Source: Oleidesulfovibrio alaskensis DSM 16109
Lineage (GTDB): Bacteria > Desulfobacterota > Desulfovibrionia > Desulfovibrionales > Desulfovibrionaceae
Direction: 5' to 3'
Length of the DNA stretch: 64,000 bases
Assembly (NCBI RefSeq): GCF_000482745.1
Contig: NZ_AXWQ01000014.1
Coordinates: 62,001-126,000, forward strand
Made by a program: the position numbers and the translations under genes. This document shows, one piece after another, positions 33,421 through 42,224 of this stretch. A model generated the notes under the pieces. That model worked only from the letters and a program-made list of their open reading frames with translations, had not been told where the DNA came from and did not search any database. The first letter of the stretch is position 1, and every line of letters starts with the position of its first letter.

Positions 33421-34398
33421 GTGAAGGTGGAGACAACGGTGCGGGCATGGCCTGTGCAGGGCGAGTTTGCCATTTCCCGCGGCAGCAGAACAGAGGCCGT
33501 GGTGGTTGAGGTGCGCATATACGGCGAAGGAGCGCAGGGTCGCGGCGAGTGCGTGCCCTATGCCCGTTACGGAGAAAGTGTTGAGGGCGTTTGCACAGCT
33601 GTGCACGAAGCCGTGCGCGGAATGGGCGGGCGGCCGGACAGACAGCTTTTGCAGACCCTGCTGCCTGCCGGTGCTGCGCGTAACGGGCTGGATTGTGCTC
33701 TGTGGGAGTACGAGGCCGCACTGCGCGGCGAGCGGGTGTGGCAGCTGGCAGGCTGTATGCGGCCCGTGCCCGTGCATACCGCCTATACGCTCAGTCTGGG
33801 TACGCCTCTGGCCATGGGCGCCGCCGCACGGGAAAATGCGCACAGACCGCTTTTGAAGGTCAAGCTGGGCGGCGCAGGCGATATGGAGCGAATCCGCGCT
33901 GTGCACGAAAATGCCCCTGAAGCCCGCCTGATTATTGATGCCAATGAGGCATGGACAGTACAGCAGTATGTGCAGCGGGCGCCGCAGCTGGCGTGTCTGG
34001 GCGTGGCTCTTGTGGAGCAGCCGCTGCCTGCGGGGGCGGATGCCGGACTGGCCGGGCTGGACCGTCCCGTGCCGGTATGCGCCGATGAATCCTGTCACGA
34101 CAGAGCAACATTGCCGCGTCTTGCCGGTCTGTACGATGCGGTGAACATCAAGCTGGATAAGACCGGTGGCCTGACGGAAGCGCTGGCCATGCGCGATGAG
34201 GCTGTACGCATGGGCTTCAGAGTGATGGTAGGGTGCATGCTGGGGTCGTCCCTTGCCATGGCGCCGGCCCATCTTGTGGCACAGGGTGCTGATTTTGCAG
34301 ATATTGACGGTCCCCTGCTGCTGGCTGCCGATCACGATCCGGCGCTGTGCTACGAGGGCAGTCTGGTGTATCCTCCGGAACCTGCCCTGTGGGGATAG
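33421..34398 (+). CDS. L-Ala-D/L-Glu-type dipeptide epimerase (enolase superfamily)
   Basis: 325 aa. All catalytic positions of the E. coli epimerase YcjG are present at a constant offset of three: K146-V-K148, D173 ('DANEAW'), E199 ('VEQPL'), D222 ('ADES') and K244 ('NIKLDK'). The three acids bind Mg2+ and the two lysines act as bases on either face of the dipeptide. The likely role is recycling of murein L-Ala-D-Glu (family knowledge); specificity is not proven. GTG at 33421 is chosen because AAGGAGG lies at 33406-33412; earlier ATGs lack one. Confidence 0.88.
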   Translation: MKVETTVRAWPVQGEFAISRGSRTEAVVVEVRIYGEGAQGRGECVPYARYGESVEGVCTAVHEAVRGMGGRPDRQLLQTLLPAGAARNGLDCALWEYEAALRGERVWQLAGCMRPVPVHTAYTLSLGTPLAMGAAARENAHRPLLKVKLGGAGDMERIRAVHENAPEARLIIDANEAWTVQQYVQRAPQLACLGVALVEQPLPAGADAGLAGLDRPVPVCADESCHDRATLPRLAGLYDAVNIKLDKTGGLTEALAMRDEAVRMGFRVMVGCMLGSSLAMAPAHLVAQGADFADIDGPLLLAADHDPALCYEGSLVYPPEPALWG

Positions 34399-34438
34399 GG
34401 CGCAGCGCGGCGCCGCGGCGGACGCGCGCCATGACAAA

Positions 34439-34455
34439 TGTCCGGACGGCGGACA
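34439..34455. promoter_or_regulatory. Inverted repeat upstream of dhaK, candidate operator
   Basis: TGTCCG-N5-CGGACA, perfect arms, about 45 bp before the candidate -35. Confidence 0.45.
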
Positions 34456-34500
34456 AAAAGTTCACGTAATGACGTCGAAAGTGTTCACACAAGTGCGGAA

Positions 34501-34529
34501 TTGACGTAAGAATGCAGCAATCCCTTTAT
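34501..34529 (+). promoter_or_regulatory. Candidate dhaK promoter
   Basis: TTGACG (34501-34506), a 17-bp spacer and CTTTAT (34524-34529). Confidence 0.35.
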
Positions 34530-34537
34530 GAACGGGG

Positions 34538-34602
34538 GCAGAACTTTTCTGCGAGCCGCTGGATTCGCATGAACGACCTGCCGGATGCAGGTCTGGTCAG
34601 AC
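34538..34602 (+). promoter_or_regulatory. Structured leader of the dha operon
   Basis: Three successive perfect small hairpins: GCAGAA/TTCTGC (34538-34552), GACCTGC/GCAGGTC (near 34575-34593) and GTCTG/CAGAC (34591-34602). No T-run follows, so this does not look like a classical attenuator. Confidence 0.45.
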
Positions 34603-34649
34603 TCTCTGAGGCGAGACCGGATGGCTCATAACCAAACGGAGAAAAATCG

Positions 34650-35714
34650 ATGAAAAAGCTGATTAATGCCGTTGATGATGTCGTCCGGGAGCAGCTGCAG
34701 GGCATGGCCGCCGCTCATCCCGAACTGCTGGTCCATCTGGACCCGCATTATGTGTGCCGCAGAGATATTCCCGAAGGCAAGGTGGCTGTTGTTTCCGGCG
34801 GGGGCAGCGGGCACGAACCCATGCACGGCGGTTTTGTGGGGCATGGCATGCTGGACGGGGCCTGCCCCGGAGAGGTGTTTACATCGCCCACGCCCGACCA
34901 GATGTATGAATGCGCCAAAGCTGTGGACCGCGGTGCCGGCGTGCTGTTCATTGTCAAAAACTACACCGGCGACGTGATGAATTTTGAAACCGCCGCCGAA
35001 CTGTGCCATGCCGATGGCATCAAGGTGCAGAACATACTTATCGACGACGACGTTGCCGTGAAGGACAGCCTGTATACTGCTGGACGTCGCGGGGTGGGCA
35101 CCACCGTGCTGGCGGAAAAAATTGTAGGCGCCGCAGCCGAAGCCGGTTATTCGCTGGAACAATGCGCCGACCTGTGCCGCAGGGTGAACAGTTGCGGGCG
35201 CTCCATGGGCGTTGCACTGACATCCTGCACGGTGCCTGCGGCGGGCAAGCCTACTTTTGAGCTGGCCGACGGCGAGATTGAAATCGGCATCGGTATTCAT
35301 GGTGAACCCGGAACGCACCGCAGCTCCATGCAGACGGCGGATGAGCTGACAACCATTGTGGCTCAGGGCATTCTGGACGATCCTGCCTATACCCGCACCG
35401 TGCGTGAACTCAATCATGATACCGGCCAGTGGGAAGACAAAAAACTTACCGATGAGCCTTTTGCCAAAGGCGACCGGGTCATTGCTTTTGTAAACAGCAT
35501 GGGCGGCACCCCCGTAAGCGAACTGTACGCCGTTTACCGCAAGCTGGATGCCATCTGCCGCGACAGGGGCATCGTCATCGAACGCAATCTTATCGGCCCC
35601 TACATCACTTCACTGGAAATGCAGGGATTTTCCATCACGCTGCTTAAAGTGGATGATGAAATGCTGAAGTTCTGGGACGCCGGAGCAAACACCCCCGGTT
35701 TTGTAAAAATCTGA
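34650..35714 (+). CDS. dhaK: PTS-dependent dihydroxyacetone kinase subunit DhaK
   Basis: 354 aa, the substrate-binding subunit that holds dihydroxyacetone as a hemiaminal on a histidine. Seen: 'VSGGGSGHEPMHGGFVG' (48-64, includes a substrate-contacting His) and the covalent-binding H217 in 'GIGIHGEPGTHR'. DhaK works with DhaL (ATP/ADP-bound) and DhaM (phosphoryl donor) to make DHA-phosphate. First gene of dhaKLM; 92 bp separate it from dhaL. A structured leader and a possible operator lie upstream. Confidence 0.97.
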   Translation: MKKLINAVDDVVREQLQGMAAAHPELLVHLDPHYVCRRDIPEGKVAVVSGGGSGHEPMHGGFVGHGMLDGACPGEVFTSPTPDQMYECAKAVDRGAGVLFIVKNYTGDVMNFETAAELCHADGIKVQNILIDDDVAVKDSLYTAGRRGVGTTVLAEKIVGAAAEAGYSLEQCADLCRRVNSCGRSMGVALTSCTVPAAGKPTFELADGEIEIGIGIHGEPGTHRSSMQTADELTTIVAQGILDDPAYTRTVRELNHDTGQWEDKKLTDEPFAKGDRVIAFVNSMGGTPVSELYAVYRKLDAICRDRGIVIERNLIGPYITSLEMQGFSITLLKVDDEMLKFWDAGANTPGFVKI

Positions 35715-35806
35715 TAACAACATATCCGCCTGCGGGGTCTGCACGGCCCCGCGGCGCAAAGCATATACCGGCCGGCATCGCTGCCGGACCGCCGGAGATT
35801 TTCCGC

Positions 35807-36439
35807 ATGCAGATGACCAAGGAACAGGTGCTGGACTGGCTTAAGGCTCTGGCCGCAGAATATAAGGCGCAGAAGGAATATCTGACCGGTCTCGACGCCG
35901 CCATAGGTGACGCGGATCACGGAATCAACATGGATCGCGGTTTTGGCAAGGTGCTTGAAAAACTGCCTTCCATGGAAGCAAAGGACATCGGCGCCATTTT
36001 GAAGGATACCGGAATGACGCTGCTTTCCAGTGTCGGCGGGGCCAGCGGGCCGCTGTACGGAACATTTTTTATGAAAGCGGGCATGGCGCTGGCCGGAGCG
36101 GAAACGCTGGACGAAGCGGCCATGCAGAAGCTGCTGGAAAGCGGTGTGGAGGGCATTGTATCGCGCGGGCGTCCCGTGGAAGGGGACAAAACCATGTACG
36201 ATATCTGGAAGCCCGCGCTTGATGCGTACACACAGGCAGTGCAGGCAGGCGCCGCGCTTGATGCCGCACTTGATGCCGCGGTGGCGGCCGCGGAAAAAGG
36301 TCTGGAAGCCACCGTGCCCATGCAGGCCCGCAAGGGGCGCGCAAGCTATCTGGGCGAACGCAGCATCGGTCACAAAGATCCCGGCGGGGCTTCCTCGTGC
36401 ATGATGCTCGGCGCGTTGCGTCAGAGTATCGGGGGATAG
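35807..36439 (+). CDS. dhaL: Dihydroxyacetone kinase subunit DhaL
   Basis: 210 aa. The Mg/ADP-binding aspartates D30, D35 and D37 lie in 'GLDAAIGDADHGINMDRG', with 'GGASGPLYGTFF' and the C-terminal 'GRASYLGERSIGHKDPGGASS' closing the nucleotide site. In PTS-type systems DhaL keeps ADP as a cofactor that is rephosphorylated by DhaM. An ATG six bases downstream (35813) is also possible; GGAG lies at about 35792. Four bases separate it from dhaM. Confidence 0.96.
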   Translation: MQMTKEQVLDWLKALAAEYKAQKEYLTGLDAAIGDADHGINMDRGFGKVLEKLPSMEAKDIGAILKDTGMTLLSSVGGASGPLYGTFFMKAGMALAGAETLDEAAMQKLLESGVEGIVSRGRPVEGDKTMYDIWKPALDAYTQAVQAGAALDAALDAAVAAAEKGLEATVPMQARKGRASYLGERSIGHKDPGGASSCMMLGALRQSIGG

Positions 36440-36443
36440 CCGC

Positions 36444-38963
36444 ATGGTCGGCCTTGTAATTGTTTCTCACAGTGCCGTTCTGGCAGAAGGAGTGCGCGAG
36501 CTTGCCCTGCAGATGACGCAGGGCAGGGTGCGTATTGCTCTGGCAGGCGGTGTGGATGATGCAGAACACCCCATAGGCACCGATCCCACACGTGTGATGG
36601 CCGCACTGGAGGAAGTGCAGGACGGTGACGGCGTGCTGGTGCTGATGGATCTGGGCAGTGCGCTGATGAGTGCGGAAACGGCGCTTGACCTGCTGCCGCC
36701 TGAAGTGACGGCCAATGTGCGTCTTTCGGCGGCTCCGCTGATCGAAGGTTGTATTGCTGCCGCGGTGCAGGCCGCGGCGGGTGCCTCGCTGGACGATGTT
36801 CAGGCCGAAGCGGAGTCGGCCCTTGCGGCTAAATCGGCTCAGCTCGGTTCGGCGGTGCCTGACACGGCTGCGTCTTCGGCCGGAGCTGCCGGTGCAGTGC
36901 CCGATGCCGCTGCGGAGCATGTCCGGACGCTTGCTGTGACGGTGCCCAACAGACTGGGGCTGCATGCCCGTCCGGCATCCCGCATTGTGGGGGCGCTGGC
37001 AGGGTTGGACGCCGATGTGCGTCTGGCGCATGGAGGGCATGTGGTCAACGCCCGTTCACTCAACCAGATAGCCACGCTGGCGGTGCGCCTCGGCGATTCC
37101 ATCGAGTTCCGCGCAGCCGGTGCCGACGCACAGCAGGCGCTTGATGCCCTGCAGGCACTGCATGCGGCAAACTTCGGCGATCTGCGTGAACCGGAAGAAG
37201 GGCAGGCGGACAGCCATGGTGCGGCACCGGTCCGGCCTGCAGGTGCCGTAGCCGCCTCGGCCGGGTATGCAGCGGGACCGGCTGTGCGCTTCAGAGCGGC
37301 ATTGCCGGAAGTGGCGGAAATTCAGGTTGACGATCAGGCGGCCGAAAAGCGTGTTCTGCAGGATGCTCTGAAGCAGGCCGCGGACGAGATTGCGCTTGTG
37401 GAAAAGCAGACGGCCGGAAACGTGGGCGGCGCGGAAAGCGAAATTTTCGGCATGCACCGGATGATGCTGCAGGATCCTGAACTGAGGGATGCCGCGCTGC
37501 ATGAACTGGAAGAGCGCCGGTGCAACGCGGCGGCGGCGTGGCGGCGTGTCATCGTTTCCACCGCGGAACGCTACCGCGGTCTGGATGACGATTTCATGCG
37601 CGCCCGTGCGGCTGACGTGCTGGATGTGGGAGCACGCGTGCTGCGTATCATTACCGGAGAGGCTCCGCAGGGGCCGGATATCGCCGAACCCAGTGTGCTG
37701 CTGGCAGCCGATCTGGGGCCTTCGGACATGGCGCGGCTTGATGTGACAAAAGTTCTGGGTATTGTTACCGAACAGGGCGGTGCCACATCGCATGCCGCCA
37801 TTCTGGCGCGTTCCATGGGTATACCCGCCGTGGCGGGGGCCGCAGCGCAGATAGCGGGCGTGACCGACGGCACTCCTGTGGGGCTGGACGGCAATACCGG
37901 TGAGGTATGGGCTCCGGCCGACGAACACACTGTGCAAAGACTGCGCGGTCTGCGCCGTCAATGGGAAGAATCGCTGCGCAGTGAGCGTGAAAAGGCCGCC
38001 GCACCGGCTGTCACCCGTGACGGCAGGGCTGTGCGGGTTCATGCGAATATCGGTTCACCGGCGGATGCGCATGCCGCTGTGCGCAACGGGGCCGAAGGTG
38101 TGGGGCTGTTCCGCACGGAGTTCCTCTTTCTCGACAGGCCTTCCGCTCCTACAGAAGACGAACAGACGGCCGCGTATACTGAAGCTGCTCAGGCTCTTGA
38201 CGGCCGGCCGGTTATTATCCGCACGCTGGATATCGGAGGCGACAAGCCTGTACCGTATCTGCAGCAGGGGCAGGCGGCCGAAGCCAATCCTTTTCTGGGA
38301 GTGCGCGGCATACGGTTCTGCCTTGTGCATGAAGACCTGTTCGTGACGCAGCTCAGGGCGCTTCTGCGCGCTGCGGCGGACCACCCCGTGCAGATCATGT
38401 TTCCCATGGTGGCTCATCCGGGCGAGCTGCGGGCGGCCAGAACGTTGTTGGAAAAAGCCCGCGCACAGCTGCTCGCCGAAGGGCGTCCGTGCGGACATGA
38501 TGTGCCCGTGGGGATTATGATAGAAGTACCCGCCGCGGTGGCTCTGGCAGATCAGCTGGCTGCTGAAGCGGACTTTTTCAGCATCGGCACCAATGATCTG
38601 GCCCAGTATGTCATGGCGGCAGACAGAGGCAACAGCGCTGTGGCGGCTTTGTCCGATGCCCTGCATCCCGCTGTGTTGCGCCAGATTCAGCAGACAGTGG
38701 AGGCCGGTCACGCGGCCGGAATTCATGTGGGCATGTGCGGAGAGCTGGCAGGCACGCCGCTGGCCGTGCCCCTGCTGGCCGCCATGAATCTTGATTCGCT
38801 GAGCATGAGCGGTCCGGCCGTGCCCCGTGCCAAGGAAATCATCCGGAGCATTGATGCCGCTGCGTTGCAGCCGCTGGTGGAACAGGTGCTGGAACTGCCC
38901 GATGCTGCGGCGGTGCGTAATCTGCTGCAGCAGGCCGCGGGGGAATCTGCGGACCGTGCGTGA
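36444..38963 (+). CDS. dhaM: DhaM fused to HPr and a full enzyme I
   Basis: An 839-aa phosphoryl donor. Domains: EIIA-type DhaM (1-130, active H9 in 'IVSHS'); an Ala-rich linker; HPr (about 160-250, active H174 in 'LGLHARPAS'); and PTS enzyme I (about 265-839, active H450 in 'GGATSHAAILAR', 'ADRGNSAVAALSDALHPAVL' and C765 in 'GMCGELAG'). E. coli DhaM stops after a truncated enzyme I; here the PEP-binding C-terminal barrel is present, so the chain PEP to EI to HPr to DhaM could run within one protein. No separate PTS genes are in the window. Confidence 0.95.
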   Translation: MVGLVIVSHSAVLAEGVRELALQMTQGRVRIALAGGVDDAEHPIGTDPTRVMAALEEVQDGDGVLVLMDLGSALMSAETALDLLPPEVTANVRLSAAPLIEGCIAAAVQAAAGASLDDVQAEAESALAAKSAQLGSAVPDTAASSAGAAGAVPDAAAEHVRTLAVTVPNRLGLHARPASRIVGALAGLDADVRLAHGGHVVNARSLNQIATLAVRLGDSIEFRAAGADAQQALDALQALHAANFGDLREPEEGQADSHGAAPVRPAGAVAASAGYAAGPAVRFRAALPEVAEIQVDDQAAEKRVLQDALKQAADEIALVEKQTAGNVGGAESEIFGMHRMMLQDPELRDAALHELEERRCNAAAAWRRVIVSTAERYRGLDDDFMRARAADVLDVGARVLRIITGEAPQGPDIAEPSVLLAADLGPSDMARLDVTKVLGIVTEQGGATSHAAILARSMGIPAVAGAAAQIAGVTDGTPVGLDGNTGEVWAPADEHTVQRLRGLRRQWEESLRSEREKAAAPAVTRDGRAVRVHANIGSPADAHAAVRNGAEGVGLFRTEFLFLDRPSAPTEDEQTAAYTEAAQALDGRPVIIRTLDIGGDKPVPYLQQGQAAEANPFLGVRGIRFCLVHEDLFVTQLRALLRAAADHPVQIMFPMVAHPGELRAARTLLEKARAQLLAEGRPCGHDVPVGIMIEVPAAVALADQLAAEADFFSIGTNDLAQYVMAADRGNSAVAALSDALHPAVLRQIQQTVEAGHAAGIHVGMCGELAGTPLAVPLLAAMNLDSLSMSGPAVPRAKEIIRSIDAAALQPLVEQVLELPDAAAVRNLLQQAAGESADRA

Positions 38964-39103
38964 GAGTAAGGCCCGCGGTGCTGACGGCGCAAGGCGTGCC
39001 GCCGGCCGGCCGCAGGATAACGGCAGGCGCGGTGCGCGTGGCCCTTTCCGGTTGCGGTAAATGTAAGAATGTTTTCTGACCCGCTGATGCGGGGGTGAAC
39101 TGT

Positions 39104-39135
39104 AAAAACGCAGTCTGTTCAGGACTGCGTTTTTC
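39104..39135 (+). terminator. Terminator of the dha operon
   Basis: AAAAACGCAGTC / GACTGCGTTTTT, a 12-bp stem with a T-run on the plus strand. Confidence 0.88.
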
Positions 39136-39239
39136 TGTGTGTTCAGACTATGGGGCTGATGCAGGCGCTGCGGAAGGATTGTCGGCGGTGATGGCGCAAG
39201 GCATAACGGCAGGCCGCAGGATACTTCCGGGATGGGTTT

Positions 39240-39269
39240 AAAAAACGGCCCCGTGCTTGCACGGGGCCG
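39240..39269 (-). terminator. Terminator of the dpp operon
   Basis: CGGCCCCGTGC / GCACGGGGCCG, an 11-bp stem followed by six T on the minus strand. Starts 10 bp past the dppF stop. Confidence 0.92.
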
Positions 39270-39279
39270 ACTGCGTATT

Positions 39280-40287
39280 TCAGATGGTTTCTTCGGAATA
39301 CAGAAAACAGCGCACACGGTGTCCGTTTTCCAGTGTGGTGAGAGCCGGAGTTTCAGCGGCACACCGCGGTGTGGCCTCCGGACACCGCGGGTGAAAATGA
39401 CAGCCCGATGGCGGGTTGAGAGGAGTGGGCAGTTCTCCCTTCAGACCTTCGCGCTGCGGAACAACGTCCACCGCGGCCACGGGGGCCGCTTTGAGCAGGA
39501 TACGTGTGTAGGGGTGGCAGGGGTTGGCATACAGCTCGTTTTTGTCGGCCAGCTCCACTATGCGTCCCAGATACATGACGGCCACCCTGTCACTTATGTG
39601 TCTGACAACGCTCAGATCATGCGAAACAAAAAGGTAGGTCAGGTTGAATTCATCCTGCAGGTCCATCAGCAGGTTGATCACCTGTGCCTGAATGGATACG
39701 TCAAGTGCGGAGACAGGCTCGTCACAGATAATAAGTTCCGGCTGCAGAGCCAGTGCCCGCGCCACACCTATGCGCTGGCGCTGGCCGCCGGAAAATTCAT
39801 GCGGATAACGCCCTATGTGGCCCGGTCGCAGGCCCACTTTGTCCATAAGGTAGCGTACACGGTCCAGCCGCTCGGCCTTGCTGCCCATGCCGTGTATGAC
39901 CAGCCCCTCACCGATTATCTGGCCCACTGTCTGCCGCGGGTTGAGCGAGGAGTAAGGGTCCTGAAAGATGATCTGCATGCGTGCCCGCAGCGGGATCATC
40001 TGTTTGCGGGTCTGACGCAGCACGTCGGTACCGTCAAACATGACGCTGCCGCCGGTGGGTTCTTCCAGCCGCAGTATGGCTCGTCCCAGTGTCGACTTGC
40101 CACAGCCTGATTCCCCTACAAGGCCCAGTGTTTCACCGCGCAGAATATCCAGATCAACTCCGTCCACGGCCTTCACATGACCGCCCGCGCGGCGCAGGCT
40201 GCCTTTCACTTCGTAATATTTCTTCAGGCCCTTCAGCTCTACCAGAGCGGCGGCTGCGTTGCCTGTATCGGCAGTACTGTTCGACAT
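39280..40287 (-). CDS. dppF: Dipeptide/oligopeptide ABC transporter ATPase, DppF type
   Basis: A 335-aa ATP-binding subunit on the cytoplasmic face. Seen: Walker A 'GLVGESGCGKSTLGR', Q-loop 'IFQDPYSSLNP', signature 'FSGGQRQRIGVARAL', Walker B 'LIICDEPVSALD' and the C-terminal oligopeptide-transporter extension with 'CHFHPRCPEATPRC', whose cysteines resemble the cluster site of some Dpp ATPases. Last gene of the operon; 43 bp after dppD, CAGGAG upstream of the start. Confidence 0.95.
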   Translation of the reverse strand: MSNSTADTGNAAAALVELKGLKKYYEVKGSLRRAGGHVKAVDGVDLDILRGETLGLVGESGCGKSTLGRAILRLEEPTGGSVMFDGTDVLRQTRKQMIPLRARMQIIFQDPYSSLNPRQTVGQIIGEGLVIHGMGSKAERLDRVRYLMDKVGLRPGHIGRYPHEFSGGQRQRIGVARALALQPELIICDEPVSALDVSIQAQVINLLMDLQDEFNLTYLFVSHDLSVVRHISDRVAVMYLGRIVELADKNELYANPCHPYTRILLKAAPVAAVDVVPQREGLKGELPTPLNPPSGCHFHPRCPEATPRCAAETPALTTLENGHRVRCFLYSEETI

Positions 40288-40330
40288 TATGACTCCTGAT
40301 CATCAGCCGGCGCAATGCCGGCGGCACCGG

Positions 40331-41308
40331 TTATTCCTGACACAGCCAGCAGCGTACAAGATGCCCGTCGGCTGCCGGATCAAGCTGGGGTTCTTCCAGA
40401 CGGCAGCGGTCGAAGGCGTGTCTGCACCGGTCATGAAAGCGGCACCCCTGCGGCAGGTTGAGCAGCGAAGGAACCATGCCCGGAATGGTTTCCAGACGTT
40501 CCTTGTCCGCATGTGCGCCCAGTCCGGGGATGGAGCGCATGAGGCCGCGCGTGTAGGGGTGAAGAGGGTTGTTGAACAGCTCGCGGACTTCGGCCTGCTC
40601 CACCACCCGTCCGGCGTACATGACCACAACTTTATGCGCTGTTTCCGCTATCACGCCAAGATCATGAGTGATAAGCTGAATGGCGGTGCCGGTTGTCTCG
40701 CGCAGGTTATCCATCAGCTCAAGTATCTGTGCCTGTATAGTCACATCCAGCGCGGTGGTGGGTTCGTCCGCGATGATCAGCTTGGGGTTGCATGCCAGCG
40801 CCATGGCTATCATCACGCGCTGGCGCATACCGCCGCTCATCTGGTGCGGGTAATCTTCCACCCTGGATTCAGGAGAGGGAATCCCCACTTTTTTCAGCAG
40901 TTCAACCGACCTGTCGCGGGCGGCTTTTTTGCTCAGGTCTTCGTGCAGGATGAGGGTTTCGGCAATCTGGTCACCCACACGGAACACGGGGTTGAGCGAT
41001 GTCATCGGTTCCTGAAAGATCATGGATATCTTGTTGCCGCGGACATGGCGCATCTGTTTTTCGGACAGGCTCAGCAGGTCAGTACCGTCAAACATGATTT
41101 TGCCGGAGACTATTCTGCCCGGCGGTTCGGGAATGAGCCGCATGACTGAAAGCGCGGTGACGCTTTTGCCGCAGCCCGACTCGCCGACAACTCCCAGTGT
41201 TTCTCCGGGGGTGATGGAGTAGCTGACATCACCCACGGCTTTGGCAACGCCTCTGTCGGTATAAAAGTAAGTCGAAAGGCCTTCGACGGAAAGAAGCGGT
41301 TCAGACAT
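40331..41308 (-). CDS. dppD: Dipeptide/oligopeptide ABC transporter ATPase, DppD type
   Basis: 325 aa. Walker A 'GVVGESGCGKSVTAL', Q-loop 'IFQEPMTSLNP', signature 'MSGGMRQRVMIAMAL', Walker B 'LIIADEPTTALD' and H-loop 'ITHDLGV'. The C-terminal extension has 'CRFHDRCRHAFDRC' plus a fourth Cys ('VRCWLC'). It pairs with DppF to energise DppB/C. Eight bases after dppC. Confidence 0.95.
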   Translation of the reverse strand: MSEPLLSVEGLSTYFYTDRGVAKAVGDVSYSITPGETLGVVGESGCGKSVTALSVMRLIPEPPGRIVSGKIMFDGTDLLSLSEKQMRHVRGNKISMIFQEPMTSLNPVFRVGDQIAETLILHEDLSKKAARDRSVELLKKVGIPSPESRVEDYPHQMSGGMRQRVMIAMALACNPKLIIADEPTTALDVTIQAQILELMDNLRETTGTAIQLITHDLGVIAETAHKVVVMYAGRVVEQAEVRELFNNPLHPYTRGLMRSIPGLGAHADKERLETIPGMVPSLLNLPQGCRFHDRCRHAFDRCRLEEPQLDPAADGHLVRCWLCQE

Positions 41309-41316
41309 TGTGCCCC

Positions 41317-42222
41317 CTAATCGCGCAGTCTCGGGTCGAGCGCATCACGCAGCCCGTCGCCCAGCAGGTTAAAGCCGAGAACGGCCAGCAGTATGGTGAT
41401 GCCCGGAAAGGTGACCACCCACCATGCGCGCAGAATCAATGCGCGGCCGCCGGCCAGCATGGCCCCCCATTCCGGGGTCGGAGGCTGCGCGCCCAGCCCC
41501 AGAAAGCTGAGGGCTGCCGCCTCTAGAATGGCGGAAGCGAAGCCCAGCGTGGTCTGCACGATGAGCGGCGCCAGACAGTTGGGCAGAATGTGCTGAAAAA
41601 TAAGACGGAAGTCGGAGGCTCCCAGCGCGCGGGCGGCCTGCACATAGTCTTTGGAATATTCTTCCAGCACACTGCCGCGTACGATGCGGGCATAGCGCGG
41701 AATGGATACGATACCGATGGCGATCATGGCGTTTTCCAGACTGGGGCCTAAAAAAGCCACAATGACGATAGCCAGCAGAATGCTGGGGAAAGCCAGCAGA
41801 ATGTCCATGACGCGCATGATGATGACATCGACCCAGCCACGGTAAAAACCGGCCACTGCACCGGCAATGGTGCCGAAAAACAAAGAGATGGATACCGATA
41901 CCACCCCGACAAGCATGGAAATGCGGGCGCCGTGTATGAGGCGCGAAAGAAGGTCGCGGCCGAAATCATCGGTTCCCAGAAAAAAGCTCATGCTGCCTCT
42001 GGCATCCCATACCGGCGGTTTGAGCTTGTTGTACAGTGACTGTTCCAGCGGGTCATGCGGCGCTATAAGCGGGCCGAACAAGGCCAGAAATACAAATATG
42101 CCCACAATGACGAGTCCGGCCATGGCTGTGCGGTTTTTGTGCAGCCTCAGCATGGCTTCGACCAGAGGGGTGTGTGATTTTTCCTCTTGGGCAGCGGTGG
42201 TGCCTGTAAGTACCTGAGACAT
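41317..42222 (-). CDS. dppC: Dipeptide ABC transporter permease DppC type
   Basis: A 301-aa inner-membrane permease with about six helices. The N-terminal cytoplasmic part is followed by 'LVIVGIFVFLALFGPLIAPHDP', the typical 'FLGTDDFGRDLLSRLIHGARISMLVG', and an EAA loop 'SYVQAARALGASDFRLIFQHILPN'-like segment contacting the ATPases. Two bases after dppB, so translation is coupled. Confidence 0.95.
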   Translation of the reverse strand: MSQVLTGTTAAQEEKSHTPLVEAMLRLHKNRTAMAGLVIVGIFVFLALFGPLIAPHDPLEQSLYNKLKPPVWDARGSMSFFLGTDDFGRDLLSRLIHGARISMLVGVVSVSISLFFGTIAGAVAGFYRGWVDVIIMRVMDILLAFPSILLAIVIVAFLGPSLENAMIAIGIVSIPRYARIVRGSVLEEYSKDYVQAARALGASDFRLIFQHILPNCLAPLIVQTTLGFASAILEAAALSFLGLGAQPPTPEWGAMLAGGRALILRAWWVVTFPGITILLAVLGFNLLGDGLRDALDPRLRD

Positions 42223-42224
42223 GA

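Larger units (their letters stand above)
38964..39279. other. Intergenic region after dhaM with imperfect repeats
   Basis: Holds the dha terminator, the dpp terminator and two related stretches (about 38979-39027 and 39187-39233) that share GGCGCAAGGC and GGCCGCAGGATA. No gene seen. Confidence 0.55.

Noticed and set aside
34400..34650. Sigma-54 promoter for dhaK
   Set aside because: No GG-N10-GC element with correct spacing; GG and GC near 34537-34552 are 12 bases apart.
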